Source: Bettongia penicillata ogilbyi
Lineage: Eukaryota; Chordata; Mammalia; Diprotodontia; Potoroidae
Length of the DNA stretch: 64,000 nt
Reading direction: 5' to 3'
NCBI GenBank assembly: GCA_023548195.1
Contig: JAJHZJ010000400.1
Location: 682,001 to 746,000, forward strand
A program made the position numbers and the translations under genes. Shown one piece after another: positions 1 through 11,411 of the stretch. The notes under the pieces were generated by a model. That model made no database searches. It was not told the DNA's origin and saw nothing but the letters and a program-made list of their open reading frames with translations. Position 1 is the first letter of the stretch. Each line of letters begins with the position of its first letter.

Positions 1-432
1 CAGTCCCTGATTTTTTCTGTAATTTCAGCAGCCCAGATCACTGGAGACTGACCAAGACCACTGGCTCTCTCCAGCCCACGTAGATCTCTTGACATTGCTT
101 TTACTGTCTCACTTAGCCTACCCCAGACTGCTTGCACATATTACCACTCCTTAATCCCATCTAGATCACCTAATCAGCCCACTTGATAGATTTTTCAGTT
201 ACACCTGGCCTGCTCCCCTCCCCCAACTACTTACCACCCCTTAATCCTATCAAGATGCTTTCAATGTCCTCTTTTGTATATAAACATCAGTCTCACCCAC
301 ATTAAGTTGCAAGTCCACTTGGAAACTGCCTGTTTCTATTGCTGTTACAATAAACCTTGCTGCTTTGACTAGAAGACATTTGAGTGAGTAGATGCAGACC
401 AGTACTCTGACACTTTGGGGTTCCCAGCAACA
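1..432 (+). mobile_element. Endogenous retrovirus-type LTR, 3' part (probably solo)
   Basis: The order of elements is that of an LTR. A TATATAA box at 277-283 is followed about 70 bp later by an AATAAA polyadenylation signal at 349-354. A short U5-like stretch then ends in 'gttcccagcaaca' near 432. The sequence after 432 does not look like a tRNA primer-binding site and I see no gag-like frame, so a solo LTR is the simplest reading. The 5' end lies outside the window. The family is unknown; the layout resembles class I (gammaretrovirus-like) LTRs. The exact 3' boundary is inferred from the terminal CA. Confidence 0.6.
277..283 (+). promoter_or_regulatory. TATA box of the LTR
   Basis: TATATAA stands 66 bp upstream of the AATAAA signal at 349-354, a spacing usual for a U3/R promoter in compact LTRs. 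Whether it is active is unknown. Confidence 0.4.
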
Positions 433-607
433 CTAAACTGCATCAGATATAGATGTTTATTTCATACCCATACATATTTGTATGTGCATGTATTTACATA
501 AACACATATGGAAGTATATCTATATTCATTTATAATGGCATATGCAACAATCAAGAAGTTGCCAGTTTGATTAGAACAGAAAGTGTGAGAAAGGAGGGGA
601 AGGAGGG

Positions 608-800
608 AATGAGCATTTCTTAGACTCCACCATATCCCAGACACTACAGTAAGTGCTTTACAAGTATTTTTTCACTTGATCCTCACAAAAAGTTTGTGAG
701 CTAAGTGCCACTATGATCTCCATTTTATAGTTGAGGAAAACAAAGGTTAAGTGACTTGCCCAGGGTCACATAGTTAGCTAATAAGTGTCTAAGGCTAGAG
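608..800 (-). repeat. MIR SINE, antisense
   Basis: The reverse-strand MIR order is visible: 'cagacactacagtaagtgct', then 'tgatcctcacaa', 'ccattttatagttgagg' and 'aagtgacttgcccaggg'. These match the complement of the MIR 3' end and core. The copy is diverged and nearly full length. Confidence 0.85.
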
Positions 801-1285
801 ATGGGGAGTGATATGACTTAAGAATGTGTAGGTATATGGGTGTGACAAAACAAAGCCCTTCAAATGACCAGGTGAAGATGTTTGTATTTAAATTTAGATG
901 AAATAGTCACAAGAGACTGATGCTGATTAACAGCTCTTTTTTTTCCTTCTCTTTAAATGTTGGCCTTCAAGGATATTTATAATCCTAACCCATCATCCTG
1001 TTCAACTTTATTCTATATTATTCTCCCCAACATTACAGTGAAATATGTCAATCACACTTCTTTCTGTCCCTTGAGTACTATACTGTATTGTTTCATTTCT
1101 ACACCCCGATTCCTTGTGCTTAGAATGTTTTTTTTTTCCCACTTTCACCTGATGAATGGTTTCCAATACTAACTTCTTCATAAATCCTTCTCTGAACCCC
1201 TCATCAGCAATGTTCTTGCCCTCCCTCCCATACTTCCCCACTCAGGACCTCAGGTATGATTTTGAATCCATTTATCCTGTGTTTT

Positions 1286-1372
1286 AGGATCATAGGATGA
1301 AAAGATTTATGTGTCTCATGTGATCCAACCACTTCGTTTTATAGATGAGAAAACAAAAGCCTAGAAAGGTTT
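1286..1372 (-). repeat. THER1/MIR3-type CORE-SINE fragment, antisense
   Basis: 'aggatcataggatgaaaag', 'atgtgatccaacc' and 'ttttatagatgagaaaac' match, in antisense, the 3' end of the marsupial SINE family that carries the 'gatgacctctaaggtccc' motif. The tRNA-like head is missing. Confidence 0.6.
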
Positions 1373-1535
1373 GTGTCATCTGCTTGTAAGACCTTCAATT
1401 TGCAAGAAAATTATTTCATGCTTTATCTAATATTTATCTTTTTTAGTATCTAACATGGTACTTTGCACAGAAAGGACATTTTATAGTTGTTATATTTATT
1501 AAAGAAGTAATTAATTTATCTTATTTATTCAAATT

Positions 1536-1785
1536 GGGTCACCTCAGTCGCACAGTGGATAGAGTTCCAGACCTGTAGTCAGGAAGATTCATCTTCCTGG
1601 GTTCAAATCCAGCCTCCAATACCTACTAGCTGTGTGACCCTGGGAAATCATTTAACTCTATTGGATTCAAGTCCCCATCTGTAAAATGGGCTAGAGAAGA
1701 AAATGCAAACCACTCTCCTATCTTTGCCAAGAAAACCCCAAATGGGGTCAGTAAGAGACAGATACGACTGAACAGAAGCAAAAAT
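1536..1785 (+). repeat. WSINE1-type SINE, near full length
   Basis: The tRNA-like head ('cagtggatagagttcc', 'ggttcaaatccagcc') is followed by the core ('ctagctgtgtgaccctggg', 'catctgtaaaatggg'). The tail is 'ccaagaaaaccccaaatgg' and then 'acagatacgactgaac', which resembles the Bov-B/RTE LINE end. This points to RTE-driven mobilisation. The copy has several CpG-decay changes. Confidence 0.85.
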
Positions 1786-3034
1786 AATATGGTTACAGGA
1801 GATCTGATAACAGTTATCAGTAATTATCAGTAATGCTGATATAACTAATTTTCCCCAAACTGTAGATATGACACTTTTAAGTTTTATCCAAATCATTAGC
1901 ATTTCTCTTTCACTTTCTTTAAGTCTAGTCAGCAAAACAACCGATTAAACTCCAATTTGTAGCATTTGCCAATTTCCAACATACTAAGGATCATACTGAA
2001 AGTCAAAGTAAGAGAGAAAGAGAAAAATTTGGGAAGAGAAATGAGAGTGATGCAAGGAAATCATGATAAATGAGTCAACAGATTGCTAAAAGACACTCCA
2101 AAAAATGCTGAAGAAAATAATACTATATTTAATGATCCCAAAGCATAGATCTGGAATCAGAGATAGCACATAATACCTTAACTATGTGTCATCCTCCATC
2201 CTGGAGTTCCTCAAAAGATCTGATATATCTTGAGCGTACATCAGATATGAGATTTTTCCTGTAGTCAAAGGAAAAGCTGTGAAACCATCTTTGAAGCTGC
2301 AAAGCTGCTAGAAACTGGAGAACTGCCATACCACATTTTTCTCTGAATCTGGAGGGCAGCTAAGTGATCTGTATCATCCCGTTCTCATCTCCAGTCACCT
2401 GTAAAAGATATCCTTTGATAAATCTCCTTTCACCTTTAATATATGTATAGGTTTCCTTTGACCTTACTCTATTCAGACACTTGTATTACTGTATAATTGC
2501 TCAATTGGAGAGGCAGTTATCATAAATGAAAAATTAAAATGAAAGGAGAAACCAATTAGTTATCTTCCTCATTTTTAAATTCTTCAACCCAGAAATTTCA
2601 TTGTACTTTTTTGCAGTGAGTGGCCCTAAAATTAGTGGTACCAATAAAATATCTACTTTATAAAATTTAAGACTCTTTTTCAGCAGTAAATAGTAGCAGG
2701 AGTAGATATTATTTTTCTTTCCTTCCTCCATAGATGTGTGCATCTGTGTATGTATTGTGGTTTATTATCTGGGAATATATGGAGTGACAGTATGTAAATA
2801 TCTCCTAGGATAGATGATATATCAATCTAGGATAGAGAATTTGTAAGTACCACTGTGCTTGACTCTTTGTAGCAGAAAATAGTACAAGGTTATATGGACA
2901 GGTGGAGAGAAGTGGGAAGGATGTTTGCCTTCTATTGTTGAAGAATTATGGATACCAGTTTGCGGTTAGGTCTTGGACAAAGTGCCAAAGGAAAAATTGC
3001 CTAGTAATCAAAAGTGGGGAAAAGAGTCTATCCA
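1786..3034. other. No gene or clear repeat
   Basis: This is AT-rich sequence with no convincing exon. The stretch around 2095-2122 resembles the L1 ORF1 coiled-coil coding segment at about 3980-4000 ('aaaatgctga' followed by 'gaaaataa'), so a heavily decayed L1 piece may be present. Confidence 0.4.
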
Positions 3035-3106
3035 ATATTTGACCATTTAAGTATAAGCTTTAAAAAGAAACCAACACGTGAAATCATGCTACAAAAAAAT
3101 TAATAT
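3035..3106 (+). mobile_element. Old L1 ORF2/3' fragment, left part, split by HAL1-like insertion
   Basis: 'acgtgaaatcatgctac' corresponds to the L1 ORF2 3' segment that reads 'atgaaaaaatgctctaa' in better copies. The same L1 alignment continues at 6742 with 'ataaatcaaaacaaac', so this is the left flank of an interrupted L1. The left boundary is approximate. Confidence 0.5.
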
Positions 3107-3764
3107 GGGGGAGGAGCTAAGATGGCAGAGTAAAAAGATGCACATATGCTTGCTCTTCCCCCACAGCCCATAAAATACCTGTAAAGAAGAACTCTCAACA
3201 AATTCTAGAGCAGCAGAAGCCACAGAACAATGGAGTGGAGGAGATTTCTATCCCAGAGAGACCTGAAAGACTGACAGGAAAGGTCTGTTGCACACTGGAT
3301 GCAAAGCAGAGCCCAGCCCTGCCTTGGCCACATGGCACTGAAAGGAACAGATCCGAGCAGACTTCAGGGACAGACTCTCCAGTAGCAGCTCAGATCCCTC
3401 AACCCATAGGTACCAAAGGTCAGTAAGAGGGTCTTTTCAGCTGGCCAAGAGGGGAGCAGGGTGTCCCCATAACTCAGGCCCCCTCAGGAGGCAGCAGTAG
3501 AGTCTGCAGCAGACAGGGTTCCCAAAGCAGGCCGTAGCCAATTGTTGAAGGTCTCATCACAAAGCCCATGAGGGAACTGAGCCCTGTGTCACGGCCCTGC
3601 CCCAACCTGAGCAGCTGATCTTAACCTCACACTGAATAGCAGCCCTGCCCCCATGTAAAACCCCCGAGGCTTTGGCAAAGCTCATCTGAATCTCACCCTC
3701 CAGTGCTGGCTTGTCTGAACTGGAGGCAAAGCAACTGTGAAGAGGAAACTCAGAACTCAAGTAA

Positions 3765-4779
3765 ATGACTGGGAAAATGCCCAAAAAAGGGAAAAAAATA
3801 AGACCATAGAAGATTACTTTCTTGGGGAACAGGTGTCTTCCCCTATTCTTTCTGATGAGGAAGAACAAGGGATACTGTCAGAGGAAGCCAAGGCCTCTGC
3901 CTTCAAAGGGAACTTAAACTGGGCCCAGGTATTAGAAGACCTTAAAAAACAAGTTAGAAGCTTACTAAAGGAGAACCAAAAAAATGCTGAGGAAAATAAC
4001 AGCTTTAAAAAGAGGCTAACTCAATTGGAAAAAGAGGTCCAAAAAGCCAACGAAGAGAAGGAGGTTTTAAAAAGCAGAATTAGCCAAATGCAGGAGAATG
4101 GTCAAAAGCTCACTGAACAAAATAATTCTTTGAAAGAGAGAATTGAGTCCAGGGAAATGAATGACTGAGTTAAATCAAACAGTTAGTAAACAAAACCAAA
4201 AATTTGAAAAATAGAAGATAATGTGAAATATCTCATTGGAAAAACAATGGACCTGGAAAATAGATCCAGGATAAACAATTTAAAAATTATGGGACTACCT
4301 GAAAGCCATGATCAAAAAAAGAGCCTAGACATTATCTTCCATGAAAATATCAAGGAAAACTGTCCTGATATTCTAGAATCAGAGGGCAAAATAAATATTG
4401 AAAGAATTCACCAATCACCTCCTGAAAGAGACCTGAACAGAGAAACTCCTAGGAATGTTGTGGCAAAATTTCAGAGTTCCCAGATCAAGAAGAAAATACT
4501 GCAAGAAGCTAGAAAGAAATAATTTGAGTACCTGAAATACAATCAGGATAACATAGGATCTGGCAGCTTCAACATTAAGGGATCAAAAGGCTTGGAATGG
4601 GATATTTCAGAGATCAAAGGAACTGGGATTGAAACCAAGAATCACCTCCCCAGCAAATCTGAGTATAAACCTTCAAGAGAATAAATGGTCATTCAATGAT
4701 ATAGATAATTTTTAATCATTCAGATCAGATCTGCATAGAAAAATTTGACTTCCCAAGACAAGAATCAAGAGAAGCATGA
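3765..4779 (+). pseudogene. Decayed L1-type ORF1 (nucleic-acid-binding protein) of the HAL1-like element
   Basis: L1 ORF1p is an RNA-binding chaperone that coats its own transcript. The likely original start is the ATG at 3765. A one-base frameshift in the A-rich run near 3785-3800 moves reading into the next frame. That frame holds an N-terminal segment with 'KTIEDYFLGEQ', then a lysine- and glutamate-rich coiled coil (codons from about 3950 to 4165). The RRM-like part follows, with 'ENRSRINNLKIMGLPES' at about 4255-4305 and 'NVVAKFQSSQIKKKIL' near 4457-4504. The C-terminal domain decays over 4520-4779, ending near a TGA at 4777. In-frame stops lie at 4166, 4184, 4187, 4520 and 4682. At about 338 codons the length is usual for L1 ORF1. 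The copy is not functional. Confidence 0.85.
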
Positions 4780-4904
4780 AAAGGTAAACAGGAAATAAAA
4801 ATCATAAAAGACTCTCTAAAGCTGAACTGTTTACATTACTACATGGAAAGAAAGTATTTTTATCTCTTGAATCTTTTCTCAGTGTTTGGGTAGATGGAGA
4901 AATT

Positions 4905-4985
4905 GTACATACACACACACATATACATAGATAGAGAGTACAGGATGTGTTATATCAGAAGAGATGATACACACACACACACACA
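4905..4985 (+). repeat. Two short CA microsatellites
   Basis: Two CA tracts lie in the 3' UTR of the HAL1-like element, about 60 bp apart. They are probably internal to the element. Confidence 0.7.
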
Positions 4986-6741
4986 AATAAAATAAAATTA
5001 AAATTAAGGGGTGAAGGAGGAAAATTCCAGGAAGAGAAAGAGAGTAATGGAATGGGGTAGACTGTAAGTCACAAAAGAGATAAGAAAAATCTTATTTAAA
5101 GGAGGAGAAAAGGGAGAAAGGGAGAGGGGAAAAATGAAGCTACTCTCTCAACAGGTGGCTGAAGGAAGGAATAACATGCTCACTAAGGTTAATATGAAAA
5201 TTTATATCACACCACAGGAAAGTAGGAGAGGAGGCAACAGGAGTGGTGAGGGAAGTGTTAGAGGGGAGGGCAAATGGGAGAAGGGAGTCACTAAAAATAC
5301 ACACTTTCATGAAAGAACAAGGTCAATTGTAGGGAAAAAATATAAGGGGGGTTAGAGTAGGACAGAGGGCAATATGATTGGCATTGCACAACATGATTAT
5401 TAAGGAAGCCTTTTGCGAAAGAACACATATTTAGTCTGTATTGAGTTCCTTTACTTCTCAGTGGGGCTGGGAAGGGATGGGGGGGAAGGCGAGAAGTTGG
5501 AGCTCAAAGTATTAGAAATGAATGTTGAGAACTTTTATTGCATATAATTGGGAATAAGAACTACAGAGAATGGGGTATAGAGATTTATCTTGCCCTATGG
5601 GAAAAGGGAGAGGATGGGGATAAGGGAAGGGTGGAGTGTGATAGAAGGAAAGGTACACCGGAGGAAGGAGTAATCACAGTGCAAGATACTAGGAATCAGG
5701 GGGAGGGGAGTGATGGAGAGAAAAATTGGACATGTTACAAAGTGAGGTAAAAGCAATTAGTATTAAAACAACTGACTGAATTAATTACTAAGAATAAATC
5801 AATGACATCTTTAGTTTGGGGAAAAGAATTTTAGTCTAAATTTCCTAGAGGAAAGTAACCTCAGGTAAAATTTGGCATTGATGGAAAAGTTAAGGTTTTA
5901 ATGGTAAATTGGATTTTATGATTGCAATTTAATCAGGAACTAGAACATGTATAGAAAGGCATGTAAGCCACTTAAGACTTGCCTCAAAAGATGGTCTTTA
6001 GCCAAAGTGAAACTATAATCTTATTTGAAACCTGGTTATGCTATGGGACTATTAACTGACTGTTCTTCTGAGTCTAACTCCAGGTATGGGTAGCAAGAAA
6101 GGCAATCTGAACCTCCAATCTATGATGCCAGTAAGCTGGTGAGATGCTGGTATGAACTGCAAAAGGTGATCTCATGGGAAGAGGGGGAGAGGGGGAGAGC
6201 AGCTATTCAGCCTCATCTGAGGTATTTCTCCTGACTCAAATTCCCCACTGACACCTGGCAGACTTTAAGCCTGACTGAATGCAAGTGGACCATCTAATCC
6301 TTCCTGGAATTGACATGAAGTTGGGGAGATATTGTATCCCTACAATGTCCCTGCTTTTGGTGACAATTTCCTATAGTCAAAAGGTTTGTAAACTTAATAC
6401 TAGATATATTCAATTATAGATTACTGGTAGGGGAACATCCTAGGTTAAGTCTAAAATTAAGCTACTAGGCACAGGACTTTAGACCAACAACATTGTCAGG
6501 GTCCTTTAATTCTTAGTAATACTGTTGAGACAATTAGGTCAAGAGCTTGTGAAGTTAGCAACATAAATATTATTTGTGTCTCAGTTGGTTAATGTTTAAA
6601 AAAAATATTCTTTTGTAGTTCATATTGTAAATGCTTTTAAAAAAATTATCACCGGACCAAAAGTTTGAATTATTTTATCTGTTCTAAATGGTATTAAAAA
6701 TGAAAAATAAAAATTTAATTAAAAAAAAAAAAAATTAATAT

Positions 6742-7530
6742 AAAAATATAAATCAAAACAAACATTGTACCCTACAAACTGGCAAAGATAACAAAAATGG
6801 CAATGCTCAAAGTTGGAGGTAGTGTGAAAATGAAAGGCATTCTAATATATTTTTGGTGGAACTGTGAGATGATGTATCCAGTCTGGAAGGAAATTTGAAA
6901 TTATGCAAATAAAGTGCCTAAAATGACCATAACTTTGAACCAGAGTTTCACTGTTGGACTTACAACCCAAGGAAGCTATAGAAAAGAAAAAAGCCCCCAG
7001 GTATACCAAAATATTTATGGTAAAACTTTTGTGATAACAAAAGTTGGAAACAAATACATGCCCATCCATTAGGGAATGGATAAATTATGGTACTTGAACA
7101 ATGGAATATTATGGTGCTTTAAAAAATAATTAATTTGATAAATACAGAGAAGCATGGAAAGCTCTATGTGAATCAATGGAAAATGGAGGGAGCAGAGTCA
7201 GGAAAATTGCATAATTACTAACTACGATGGAAATGGAAATAGCACACAGAAGTCAATAGTGAGTATAACAAAATTATAAAGATCAAGATGGTTCAAATGA
7301 AGAGATATGAGAAGACATCCCAGATTCACGCATTTGTGGAGGTACAACGTTGAAACATTGTACATGTTTTCAGATTTTTTCAATGTATCTGTCAGTTGTG
7401 CTGATATTTATTTCTTCTTAAAGATCCAACTTGTTATATGGGTTGACTGCCTGGGAGAGGGTGGAGAAAGGATACTGGAGGTAATTATGATGATGTAAGA
7501 AACAATATCAATAAAAATCTTTTTTTTAAA
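6742..7530 (+). mobile_element. Old L1 ORF2 3' end and 3' UTR, right part of the interrupted copy
   Basis: 'aaatcaaaacaaac', 'tggcaaagataacaaaaatg' and 'aacaatggaatattatgg' align with the end of marsupial L1 ORF2 and the start of its 3' UTR. It ends in 'aataaaaat' plus a short A/T-rich tail near 7530. It is more diverged than the element inserted into it. No intact frame remains. Confidence 0.8.
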
Positions 7531-7941
7531 GTAGAAAAACTATCTTAAAACTCCTTTCATGTTCTTGCTTGGTCCTTATTATTTTTCTCAATCCATCTTT
7601 TCCTAAATCTGCCATCAAACTCAATTAAATAAAATACTTTTCTCTAATTTGTATATGCATGAAAGTTTGCATAAAAGGCACATTGTAGACTCTTAACAGA
7701 TATTTTGCACATAGCTCTCTTCACTTTGTTTTCTTCCTGATATTTGTAATGACACATGGAAGAAAGAGATGTCAATTGGTGGCTTTCTCAAAAGTTTTGA
7801 AGGTAAAATATGAGGATTAATCAGGAGAAAATAGTAACTGGAAGGTGAGAGTAGTCTGTTCTTCCAAAATCTGTCTTAGAATTGTAACAACCAGGAGGTA
7901 AGTAAAAGTATTTGAACAATGTACAGGCTGCACATAGAGAG

Positions 7942-8093
7942 TCATAAAATCATAGACTTGAGATGATTTTTTCCAAATGTCCCATTTCACAGATGAGGAA
8001 ACAGAGGGCAATAGAGGAGAAGGGACTTTTCTAAGGCTTTACAAGCTAGGAATTAGCCTAAGCAGCATTTAAACACAAGACTTCTAACCCTAC
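7942..8093 (-). repeat. THER1/MIR3-type SINE, antisense
   Basis: 'tcataaaatcatagacttga', 'ccatttcacagatgaggaaa' and the decayed head 'aaacacaagacttctaaccc' follow the reverse order of this SINE family. About 150 bp remain. Confidence 0.7.
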
Positions 8094-9584
8094 AATGGAA
8101 AATACAGATTATTCTGTATTATTTGAAATCATAGAGATATATTAAACATGTAGAAGTAGGGCAAAGGAAAACAATCCAATTTGGCTAGAGAGCTGAGTGC
8201 AATGACAGTTATGGTATGAAAGAAGCTGGACCAGCTAGTTTAGATATAGATTGTTTAGAGCTTTGAGAGATAGGCTAAGAGGGAAGGACTTGATTTGGCT
8301 GAAAATGGCAGATTGCCAAAGACAGAGGTATGTGCAGACACTGATGTGGAATTTGTGGATTCTTATGAGTAGAATTTCAGTACCCTGGAGTAAGAGACCT
8401 GTGATCTTGTTCACTTATATGTTTTTTTCCATTAGAGTCAACAAAATATCTATAGTCTCTTCTAATTCAATTGTAAATTATCTTTCTGTATCCAATCCTT
8501 GGTTCCCTATAAGATAGTAAGTCAATTATAAGATACAGAACTTCCATTTAGTTCTCTCTTATTCTCCTTGTGGCTATGACACTGAAAAGTAAGAACAGAC
8601 TCCAGTCTAAAAGCGATTGAATGGAATACATGGTCTATTTTATGTGCATTTAATTATAATACTTTTACTACACATTTATATATCTAATTAACATCTTTGT
8701 TTAAGTCATGACCTTGAATAAAATTAGAAAACTGATGCAATATGAATGCAAAATGCAAGTGGCTTTACCAAACTGAGTACAGAAAAAAGACATTAAATCA
8801 TTTGTACTCCTAAATGAGAATCTGAGAAATAACTGTAGTGTAACAAAAAGAGTATAGTAATTAACTGTGTATTTGACACAGGTTGCTACCCCTACTTATA
8901 TTAATTATATTAACAAAGTGTGTTCTTAGGATATTTTTGCAGTGTATAAATGTGTGCTTTCATATGTCCTTCCATGGTGACTCAGGGATATTCTCTCACA
9001 ATTTTTTAATAAATTAGTATGTATTAATGAATTACTAGCTAGACCATTATAAACTTTCATTTTTTTATGTGAAAATCAACTAAAATATAAATAAAACATT
9101 TTCTGCTTTCTAGATCTGTGTGTATGTGTGTGTATTTATACATGCATATATGAGTATGTGTAATACATACTGTATTACAAGTAGTTCTCAATTCAAAGGG
9201 ACTGAATACGATCAGAGGTAAACTTTGAATAGAAAAAAACTGTCTTTATAAATTGAATGGCATTCTGGGAAATAGTAACAGGTAAGAAACTATAGTGTAT
9301 GCAAATTAAATGCATATACTATAATTTTCATATGACTTTATTTTATGTTTATGACCCTAGTCTGACTCAGAATTCTCATCTTAAGCAGATGAAACATATT
9401 TATCTGCTTTTATGTAATTCTCTATCAGTTCAGCACTGGATATCATTACATACATATGTGTTTCAATACTTTGTTTTGTTGTGTTTTTCACTGTATTTTT
9501 TTAAAGAATGAATCTTACACCAAGAAAACTATGTGAAAGTTGTAACTCTTAAAAAGCACACTTTAATGACTGCAGCAGCTTGTG
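8094..9584. other. No gene; mostly unassigned AT-rich sequence
   Basis: The part at 8150-8330 (around 'gctttgagagataggctaag') may be an antisense L2 remnant but is too diverged to call. A TG/TA-rich patch lies at about 9118-9180. Nothing else is recognised. Confidence 0.4.
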
Positions 9585-9694
9585 TGTTTTGTCCTTTGTT
9601 CTCTAAGAGGACCATGACATCAAGATGATGACATGATTTGCAATTGAATGGGATTTGAGTGTGGGAAGGCTGTGCAAAATCACTAGCCTCACAG
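9585..9694 (-). repeat. MAR1-type SINE, 3' fragment, antisense
   Basis: 'gtcctttgttctctaagagg', 'atgatgacatgatttgcaat' and 'aaggctgtgcaaaatcac' are the reverse complement of the 3' half of the full MAR1-type copy at 35729-36094. The head is absent, so only the tail half remains. Confidence 0.8.
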
Positions 9695-10242
9695 TGTGTG
9701 GAAGGTAAGCATTTCAGGTATTATTGAAGTCTGCAAACAAATATAAGAAGTTACACTGAAGCGTAAATGAAAGTGAAGTCAAATATCAGAAATAACAATA
9801 AATACCAACCAGTGAGTGCTGAAAACTACCTGAATAAATCCTCAGAATAAAAGGAAAAGACTGTCAGAGGCATCTGGAGAAGGTATTACTATTACTACAA
9901 CTCTACAATGAGGGTAAACCTTTTTAAAATTGAAAGAACAGTGAGAAGACCAGTTAACTATTCAGCTCCTAGGCATAGGGACAAAACAAAAACACTTGTC
10001 AATGCCAGTATATAGAAAGAGTAAAGTACCAAAGATGGAGATATTTTCCTAAGGAAAATGACTTTTCATTCAAGATTCTATCAAAATAATTTTCAGTGGA
10101 AATCCAGTTAAACCTTTCAGAACTGGCCATATCAAAATATAAAACATTCACCCTATCAAAACATGTTTTGGGGATTTCTTTTTATATGCAGTGACAATGA
10201 AAATCTTGTCCCTATGGAGAACTATAAAATAGATAGACAGAC

Positions 10243-10286
<44 letters not shown>

Positions 10287-10947
10287 GATATAGGTGGATA
10301 TTATATATAGATATATTGAGTAGCACAATCATTCTGGAATTATACAAATCCTCAGATAGAGATGAAATAATGTATCATGACCTTGTCACATGCCACAAGC
10401 CATGAAACGTAAGAAATTTTTTGTCCGTGAAATACCTTGGATAAATGTACAAATTCTTTATTGTAAATATAAAAAGTTTCTTTACTGAATTTTAAGATTT
10501 AAACTACATTGAAAATTAATGAGCTATAATTGAGGCTAGGCTAGGAAAAGTTCCCGACTCATTAAAGGTACAATTATTAGCCAAAGCAATAGAATTGCGT
10601 TTTCATGTCAAAGACTTAAAGAATCAGCATGAGAATCTCATGAACTCAGTCACATAATTGTAATTCTACCTAAAGAAGGATATATTACCAGTTATAAGGT
10701 TTTTAAAGATGTAAAACGTTGTCAGGTAGACATATTTCAATAAATTTACTGCTCTTTGTCCGAAGTAATTCACACACCTGTCAAGAAAACTGAAAATCAC
10801 TCAGTTCTGCCATTAGATACTTCAGTTTGGTTTTGCTTTTTGGTTTTGCAACATCAGGACAAATAAACTGCTAGGTGATAAAGAGTAACCACTGTCTTAT
10901 TGTCCTTAATAATTTCCCATATGTTTCCCATGAAAACACATGCAATG
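9695..10947. other. No gene; unassigned sequence around a GATA microsatellite
   Basis: Apart from the microsatellite at 10229-10287 I recognise no repeat family and no exon-like frame. It could hold repeats too old to see by eye. Confidence 0.4.
10229..10287 (+). repeat. (GATA)n microsatellite
   Basis: About twelve near-perfect GATA units, with two GACA variants at the left edge. Confidence 0.95.
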
Positions 10948-11128
10948 TGAAAGAAAAGTGCAATGGACTGAAAGTCAAGAGACTTGAGCTCTAGTGCCAG
11001 CCATAATATTAATTAGCTATGATTTTGGAAAATCACAACTTCTCTGGGCTGAGTTTCATCATTAAAAAAAAAAAAACTGAGTGTACAGTATATGGTGTCT
11101 GAGGCTCTTTCTAGGTCTAAAATTACAC
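10948..11128 (+). repeat. THER1/MIR3-type SINE, sense
   Basis: 'agtcaagagacttgagctct', 'tgattttggaaaatcac' and 'ctctttctaggtctaaaatt' give the head, core and end of this SINE in order. A 13-base A run interrupts the core near 11065. Confidence 0.7.
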
Positions 11129-11215
11129 AACTTTCTAAGATCATCAGGATCTAAGAGGATCTTTCCAGGTAAAACTAACCCAGTTCTGGAATCACAAAGC
11201 TTAGAAATTTATTGG

Positions 11216-11375
11216 TTCATAGAACTTTAAAAGTAAAAGAATTCCAAAGACATCTAATTCAATCTGGTCATTTTGCAGATGAAGTAACTGAGTATAAATG
11301 CAAGCATTTGCTACGATTACATGGAAAGTTAATGACAGGGGAAGGTTTATAACCTATCTCCTGTCTTCCAATCCC
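11216..11375 (-). repeat. THER1/MIR3-type SINE, antisense
   Basis: 'agacatctaattcaatctgg', 'cattttgcagatgaagtaac' and 'ctgtcttccaatccc' match the reverse orientation. With its neighbours at 10948 and 11412 it forms a cluster of three related SINEs. Confidence 0.7.
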
Positions 11376-11411
11376 ATGTACATACAGGCTTTATCTGTAT
11401 TATACTGAGCA

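Larger units (their letters stand above)
3107..6734 (+). mobile_element. HAL1-like (ORF1-only) L1-derived retrotransposon, about 3.6 kb
   Basis: The element starts with the L1-type 5' end 'ggaggagctaagatggcaga'. It has a 5' UTR of about 0.65 kb and a decayed L1 ORF1 at 3765-4779. A 1.95 kb tail follows with no endonuclease or reverse-transcriptase coding, ending in poly(A) at 6721-6734. It is flanked by a perfect 14-bp target-site duplication, 'aaaaaaattaatat', at 3093-3106 and 6728-6741 (the right copy overlaps the poly(A)). The 3' region contains CA repeats near 4910-4985 and a purine-rich stretch at about 4990-5750. An L1 5' end plus ORF1 without ORF2 is the HAL1 arrangement; mobilisation would need L1 ORF2p in trans. 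A fortuitous internal deletion of a normal L1 is the alternative, but the long distinctive 3' UTR argues against a simple deletion. Confidence 0.8.

Noticed and set aside
3235..3426. 63-codon frame upstream of ORF1
   Set aside because: It lies in the 5' UTR of the HAL1-like element and shows no domain; L1 5' UTRs often have such chance frames because they are GC-richer.
4223..4522. Stand-alone 99-codon gene
   Set aside because: It is the RRM-like part of the broken ORF1, in the same frame as the segment from 3737 and separated only by stops.
10229..10287. CRISPR-like direct repeats
   Set aside because: A 4-bp GATA microsatellite without spacers in a vertebrate genome.
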